From JAKLKS01 sp964370855 (GTDB lineage: Bacteria > Planctomycetota > JAJSAM01 > JAKLKS01): a stretch of 64,000 nucleotides of DNA. A program made the translations under genes and the position numbers. The stretch is taken from assembly GCA_964370855.1 (NCBI GenBank), contig CAYJMF010000009.1:23114-87113 (forward strand). The letters run 5' to 3'. Every line of letters begins with the position of its first letter. Within the stretch, counting starts at the first letter, position 1. The notes under the pieces were generated by a model, which did not search any database, had not been told where the DNA came from, and saw only the letters and a program-made list of their open reading frames with translations. This document shows positions 60,087-64,000 of this stretch, piece by piece.

Positions 60087-61169
60087 ATGAGCGAAACGGG
60101 GAGGGCCGCGACACGGGTTGCGGCCCTCCTCCTGCTTTCCGTTCCCGCCGCCTTCGCGGGCTGCGCCGCCGCGGGCGGCATGGGCGAGTCCGACCTCCTC
60201 GCCCAGGGGCGGGTCGTCAACGAGCTCCGACCCGGCCCGTCCCCCGCGGCGGACTCCGCCGCGGCAACCCCGGGGGACGCCGGGGAGGCCGCCGCCGCAG
60301 CGGACCGGGCCGAGGCGCTGCTCGCGGCCGGGGACTCCGCCGGGGCCCTCGAGGAGGTCCGCGCCGCCCTCCTCCGCAATCCCCCGCAGGCCGGGGCGGA
60401 GCGCCTGCGCGAGGTCCGGCTCCTCGCCAAGCGGGCCTTCCTCCGCACCTCCATCGCCCGGGCCGCCGTAGGCGCGCCGGAGCGGGAGACGGAGGGGTGG
60501 CCGCTCAGGCTCCGCGTGTCGATCCACAACCTCGCCCCGTCCCCCCTGGTGGTGGACCGGCCCCCGGCGGGGGCGAGCCCCGCCACGGTGCGCCTGCGCG
60601 TGGTGCGGACGGCCTACGACGTCCAGGGAAACGTCCGCTCCGAGGAGTGGGAGCAGCTGGCCCCCCTCGAAACCGGGACGGCGCCGCCCGGGGGATCCCT
60701 CTCGACGGAGGTCGTGGTCGAGACGGCGCGCTTCAAGGACCTCCTGCCCCACGGCTTCGTGACCTACGACTTCGGCGGCGAGATCCTCGTCTCCGCGACG
60801 CGGGTGGGGCAGGTGGACCTCTCGGACCGGCTCCCCCTGGAGCCGGCCCGGACCTTCACCTTCCCGCAGCGGGGCTGGAGGGAGGTCGCGGCGGACCCCC
60901 CGGCCCACCTCGAGCGGGGGCTCGCCGAGGGGAACCCGGTGCGGGTGCTGCTGGCGGCGGCCTGCCTCCCCGAGGCGGAGCGGGCCGGGGCCGCGGCGGG
61001 CCTCGCGCGGCGGCTCCGGGACGGCGGCCCCCTCGGGCCGCAGGCGGAGGCGGGGGTCCGGTCGGCGCTCCGGTTCCTCGCCGGGGACCGGGAGGCCGAC
61101 GGGTGGAGCGTGGAGAGGTGGGAGGCACGGGCCGCCGCCGCTGCGGCGCCGGGGGAGGGGGACCGGTGA
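60087..61169 (+). CDS. Putative lipoprotein with one TPR-like segment, function unknown
   Basis: 360 residues. Type II signal peptide with lipobox ending in FAGC (Cys at about residue 26). Residues 65-110 resemble a TPR pair (AEALLAAGDSAGALEEVRAALLRNPPQ). The rest is a beta-rich domain (about 145-270) and a short helical tail. I do not recognise a family. GTG of tyrS overlaps the stop, so the two are coupled. Confidence 0.7.
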   Translation: MSETGRAATRVAALLLLSVPAAFAGCAAAGGMGESDLLAQGRVVNELRPGPSPAADSAAATPGDAGEAAAAADRAEALLAAGDSAGALEEVRAALLRNPPQAGAERLREVRLLAKRAFLRTSIARAAVGAPERETEGWPLRLRVSIHNLAPSPLVVDRPPAGASPATVRLRVVRTAYDVQGNVRSEEWEQLAPLETGTAPPGGSLSTEVVVETARFKDLLPHGFVTYDFGGEILVSATRVGQVDLSDRLPLEPARTFTFPQRGWREVAADPPAHLERGLAEGNPVRVLLAAACLPEAERAGAAAGLARRLRDGGPLGPQAEAGVRSALRFLAGDREADGWSVERWEARAAAAAAPGEGDR

Positions 61170-62455
61170 CGGGAGGGACGACGGATCTCGTGGCGGCGCT
61201 CCGCGCGCGGGGGCTCGTGCACCAGGTGACGGACGAGGGGCTCGGCGGGGTCTCGGCGAAGGAGCCGATCACCGCCTACATCGGCTTCGACCCCACGGCC
61301 GCCACCCTCCATGCCGGGAGCCTCTACCCGGTGATGCTGCTGGCCCACGCGGCCCGCGCCGGGCACCGACCGGTGGCCCTCGTCGGCGGGGGCACGGGGC
61401 TCATCGGAGACCCAGGGGGGCGGGACGCGGAGCGGCCCCTCATCGACGCGGAGGTCGCGCGGGAGAACGCCGCCGGGATGCGCCGCCAGATCGAGGGGCT
61501 CCTCCGGAACGCGGGCGTGGATCCCGTCGTCGTCGTGGACAACTCCGAGTGGCTCTCGACGGTGCGTTTCGTGGACTTCCTGCGGGACGTCGGGAAGCAC
61601 TTCTCCGTCAACTGGATGATGGCGAAGGACTCGGTTCGCGCCCGGCTGCAGGACAGGGAGCAGGGGATCTCCTTCACGGAGTTCTCCTACATGCTGCTCC
61701 AGGCCTACGACTTCTACCGGCTCTGGAAGGACCGCGGCTGCCGCCTCCAGATGGGGGCCAGCGACCAGTGGGGGAACATCACCGCCGGCATCGAGCTCAT
61801 CCGGCGCAAGGAGGGAGGGGAGACCTTCGGCCTCACCTGCCCGCTCCTCCTGGCGGCGGACGGGAGGAAGTTCGGGAAGAGCGCCGGCAACGCGGTATGG
61901 CTCGAGCCCTCCCTCACCTCCCCCTACCGCTTCTACCAGTTCTGGATCAACCAGGAGGACGCGCTCGCCTCCGCCCTGCTCGCGGCCTACACGTTCCTGC
62001 CGGCGGAGGAGGTGGAGGCGATCCGCGCGGAGGCGGCGGCGGCCCCGCAGAAGCGGGCCGTGCAGCGGCGCCTCGCGTCGGAGGTGACGGCCTTCGTGCA
62101 CGGGAGGGAGGCGGCGGCCCGGGCGGAGAGGGCCTCCCGCGTCCTCTTCGGCGAGGGGTCGCTCCGGGACCTCGACGGCGGGACGCTGGAGGAGGTCTTC
62201 GCCGAGGTGAGGAGGCTGGAGGTGGGGGCCGCGTCGCTCGGCTCCGCGCCCCTCGCCGACCACTTCGTGGCCGCCGGGCTCTGCTCCTCGAAGTCCGACT
62301 TCCTCCGGAACCTGAAGCAGAACTCCATCCTCGTGAACGGGGACCGCGTGGCGCCCGGGGGGGAGGGGCCGCTGGAGGCGGGGAAGGCGCTCTTCGGGAG
62401 GTACTTCGTGCTCCGGAAGGGCAGGAAGGACTACGCCCTCGTGAAGCTCGCGTGA
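61166..62455 (+). CDS. tyrS: Tyrosyl-tRNA synthetase
   Basis: 429 residues. Class I synthetase that charges tRNA-Tyr. The HIGH-type motif is PTAATLHAGSL (His49), tyrosine pocket QAYDFYRL and QMGASDQWGNI, the KMSKS-type motif is KFGKS at 235-239, and a C-terminal S4 RNA-binding domain starts near 355 (SLGSAPLADHFVAAGLCSSKSDFLR). GTG overlaps the lipoprotein stop. Its stop codon forms part of a palindrome shared with the convergent gene. Confidence 0.95.
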   Translation: MTGGTTDLVAALRARGLVHQVTDEGLGGVSAKEPITAYIGFDPTAATLHAGSLYPVMLLAHAARAGHRPVALVGGGTGLIGDPGGRDAERPLIDAEVARENAAGMRRQIEGLLRNAGVDPVVVVDNSEWLSTVRFVDFLRDVGKHFSVNWMMAKDSVRARLQDREQGISFTEFSYMLLQAYDFYRLWKDRGCRLQMGASDQWGNITAGIELIRRKEGGETFGLTCPLLLAADGRKFGKSAGNAVWLEPSLTSPYRFYQFWINQEDALASALLAAYTFLPAEEVEAIRAEAAAAPQKRAVQRRLASEVTAFVHGREAAARAERASRVLFGEGSLRDLDGGTLEEVFAEVRRLEVGAASLGSAPLADHFVAAGLCSSKSDFLRNLKQNSILVNGDRVAPGGEGPLEAGKALFGRYFVLRKGRKDYALVKLA

Positions 62456-62565
62456 GGGGGATACGGTACCCGACCCGTTTCATCGGGGTTGGGCTCGCAA
62501 CCTCCGGCAGGCCAAAGCCAATCGCCCAACCCCGATGAAACGGGTCGGGTACCGTATCCCCCTCA
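62453..62565. repeat. Family B palindromic element, copy 3, spanning two stop codons
   Basis: Perfect 42-bp inverted repeat (62453-62494 and 62524-62565), loop 29 bases. The outermost TGA/TCA are the stop codons of tyrS and of the convergent gene. Core GATACGGTACCCGACCCGTT is as in copy 2 with GGGA replaced by GGGGGA. Could also serve as a bidirectional terminator. Confidence 0.85.
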
Positions 62566-63885
62566 CTTCCCCCGCTCCAGCTCCCTCTCCCGGGCCCGCA
62601 GCCGATCGAGGAGGACGACGAACTCCCTCTCCCCGCGGAGGTTCGCGAGGTCCCCGTCCCGGGAGAGCCAGTCGGCGGTGACGGAGTAGGTCTCGAGGGA
62701 GACCCGGAGGTGGGAGATCGCCTTCTGGCGGTCCCCGGGCCGGTCGCGCCGGGCGAGGACGCAGGCGAGGTTGTACCAGTCCACCCCGTCCACGGGCATG
62801 CCGAAGCGGATCCGCTGTTCCCTGGATTGGACGTGCAGCTCCTCCGCGGTCGTGTAGTGGGCCGCCCGGATCCTCTCCGTCGAGGCGCACTCCGCCAGCG
62901 TCGAGAAGGCCCGGGCCCGCCGCCGCATCTCGATGCTGTTCGACCAGGGGCCGAAACCCCCGGCGGCGTCGCTGGCGGCCACCATCTCGAGGAGCGGCCC
63001 GACGTCCCCCAGCGCGGCGATGACGTCGCGGAGCGCGTCGTCCGTCGCCGCCGGCACGGGGTCGTCGTCGAGGTCGTCGAAGAGGCGGTCCGCGGGCCGG
63101 GCGCGGAGCGCCCCGCGCAGGGCCTCCCGCGCCTCCTCGTCGCCCACGTCCACGAGGGCGTCCATGGCACGGTAGCGGATCTCCGGCCGCTCCCGCTCCG
63201 GCCCCGGCGGGCGGAGCCATGCGTAGGGGCCGTAGCCGAGCATCGTGCGCCCCGCCGTGCGGCGGTCCAGCGCGATGGCCGTGAGCACCCGCGCCGCCGC
63301 CCCGCCCCGGGGGGCGATGCCGGCGTACATCCCCCGGTAGGAGCCGTCGGCGGGGATCCACGCCGCGAGGAAGGCCTCCTCCACGGCGGCCCGCCGGAGA
63401 TCGAAGAGCCCGTCGAGGGCCCGCTCCCTCTCCACCGCCGGCGCCCCCTCGGCCCCCTCGGCCGCCTTCCCGAGGAGCGCCTCGGCGGGGGGGCCGGCGG
63501 CGATCATCGCCTCCACGGCGGCCCGCCGGAGGAGGGGGTCGGCGGAGCCGAGGGCCTCCACGGCGGGGAGGACGCCGGAAGGGGGGAAGGTCGCGGGGGT
63601 GAGCGTCGCGAGAGCCTCGAGGGCCGCGCGCCGCCGGGCCGCGGGCCCCGCGGCGGCCTCCGCCGCCACGGCCTCCGCCCCCCCGGGCTCGCCGAGGAGG
63701 GAGAGGGCCCGCGCGCGCCTCTCCTCCGACGTGGAGGGGAGGGGGGCCGCCGGCCGCCCCTTCCCGGGCTCCGGCGTGGGAGCGGGGGCGGCGGCGGTGG
63801 CGGAGCCGTCCCCGGCCCGCGCCCCCGTGGAGAGGAGGAGGAAGCCGGGCAGGAGCAGGAAGGCCGGGAGGAGGAGGGGGCGCAC
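62563..63885 (-). CDS. Secreted HEAT/TPR-repeat protein, function unknown
   Basis: 440 residues. Signal peptide about 1-24 (LLLPAFLLLPGFLLLSTGARA). Ala/Leu-rich HEAT-like helices to about 300, then a TPR-type end: YNLACVLARRDRPGDRQKAI, ADWLSRDGDLANLRGEREF, a phrase common in planctomycete TPR proteins. No catalytic motif. GTG at 63885 is preferred to an ATG out of frame; TACGAT lies 6 bases upstream and no ribosome binding site is present (leaderless). Confidence 0.75.
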   Translation of the reverse strand: MRPLLLPAFLLLPGFLLLSTGARAGDGSATAAAPAPTPEPGKGRPAAPLPSTSEERRARALSLLGEPGGAEAVAAEAAAGPAARRRAALEALATLTPATFPPSGVLPAVEALGSADPLLRRAAVEAMIAAGPPAEALLGKAAEGAEGAPAVERERALDGLFDLRRAAVEEAFLAAWIPADGSYRGMYAGIAPRGGAAARVLTAIALDRRTAGRTMLGYGPYAWLRPPGPERERPEIRYRAMDALVDVGDEEAREALRGALRARPADRLFDDLDDDPVPAATDDALRDVIAALGDVGPLLEMVAASDAAGGFGPWSNSIEMRRRARAFSTLAECASTERIRAAHYTTAEELHVQSREQRIRFGMPVDGVDWYNLACVLARRDRPGDRQKAISHLRVSLETYSVTADWLSRDGDLANLRGEREFVVLLDRLRARERELERGK

Positions 63886-63891
63886 GGCGAC

Positions 63892-63897
63892 ATCGTA
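63892..63897 (-). promoter_or_regulatory. -10 box TACGAT, leaderless arrangement
   Basis: Minus strand TACGAT, 6 bases (GTCGCC), then GTG at 63885. Confidence 0.45.
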
Positions 63898-64000
63898 CCG
63901 TGTGGGCCGTGGTCATGGCCGACTCCTGCGCCGGTTCCACAGGGTGTTGCGCGCCTGCGGCGGGCGGGTCCCGGAAGTGGAGGCGTCCCTGAACGACGGG

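Noticed and set aside
58562..61165. Extension of the tyrS frame far upstream through rpsA
   Set aside because: Out-of-frame reading of rpsA and the lipoprotein; TyrRS homology begins only at 61166.

Overview
The window looks like a scaffold of a very G+C-rich (well above 70 % by eye) Gram-negative bacterium, probably from a metagenome assembly: there are two 10-base N gaps and several blocks of degenerate poly-G/poly-C. LpxH implies lipid A, and the Minf_1886-family protein next to tmk-holB is, as far as I recall, restricted to Planctomycetota/Verrucomicrobiota. With the many secreted TPR, HEAT and propeller proteins this suggests a Planctomycetota-like lineage; that is inference. GTG and TTG starts and 4-base stop/start overlaps are frequent.

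Layout. 0-5 kb: truncated secreted protein, divergent hpt-rhomboid pair, convergent malic enzyme (maeB). 5-9.5 kb: tRNA-Val(GAC), alanine dehydrogenase, then a STAS / anti-sigma-type kinase / PP2C phosphatase / receiver module. 9.5-14.3 kb: MATE exporter, pafB-pafC-like WYL pair, aminotransferase. 14.3-20 kb: palindrome-rich gap, a secreted repeat protein and a TPR metallopeptidase broken by an assembly gap. 20-24.7 kb: tmk-holB-Minf_1886-AI-2E transporter and pgeF. 24.7-36.5 kb: S41 protease with calcium-type loops, YifB/ComM ATPase, a patch of secreted or unknown genes with an RHH-PIN toxin-antitoxin pair, and a 1038-residue SBBP/FN3 surface protein. 36.6-41.4 kb: zinc-ribbon protein, moaC-mogA-asd-accB-accC. 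41.4-54.4 kb: nucleotide-sugar cluster (UDP-xylose synthase, UDP-HexNAc dehydrogenase, two epimerases, complete rfbCADB for dTDP-rhamnose, truncated 2-epimerase-like protein, carbamoyltransferase, GT2, DegT aminotransferase, wecB). 54.4-64 kb: NtrC-type regulator, lpxH, cmk, plsC (frameshifted), rpsA, lipoprotein, tyrS, convergent HEAT/TPR protein.

How it fits together. The 41.4-54.4 kb genes would make activated sugars (UDP-xylose, UDP-uronic/aminosugars, dTDP-rhamnose) for a surface polysaccharide, carbamoylated in part; only one glycosyltransferase and no flippase, polymerase or export gene is present, so assembly genes lie elsewhere. The 6.6-9.5 kb module is a partner switch without an adjacent sigma factor.

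Most notable non-coding structure: (1) two families of long perfect palindromes (family A with an ACGTTC core, 3 copies plus a relic; family B with a GGGAATACGGTACCCG end, 3 copies plus a half) placed between genes or on stop codons, resembling non-autonomous mobile repeats; (2) a TAnnnT box 6-7 bases before the start codon of at least seven genes without a Shine-Dalgarno sequence, pointing to leaderless transcripts; one more has a GATCAT box after a 17-bp-spaced TTGACC.
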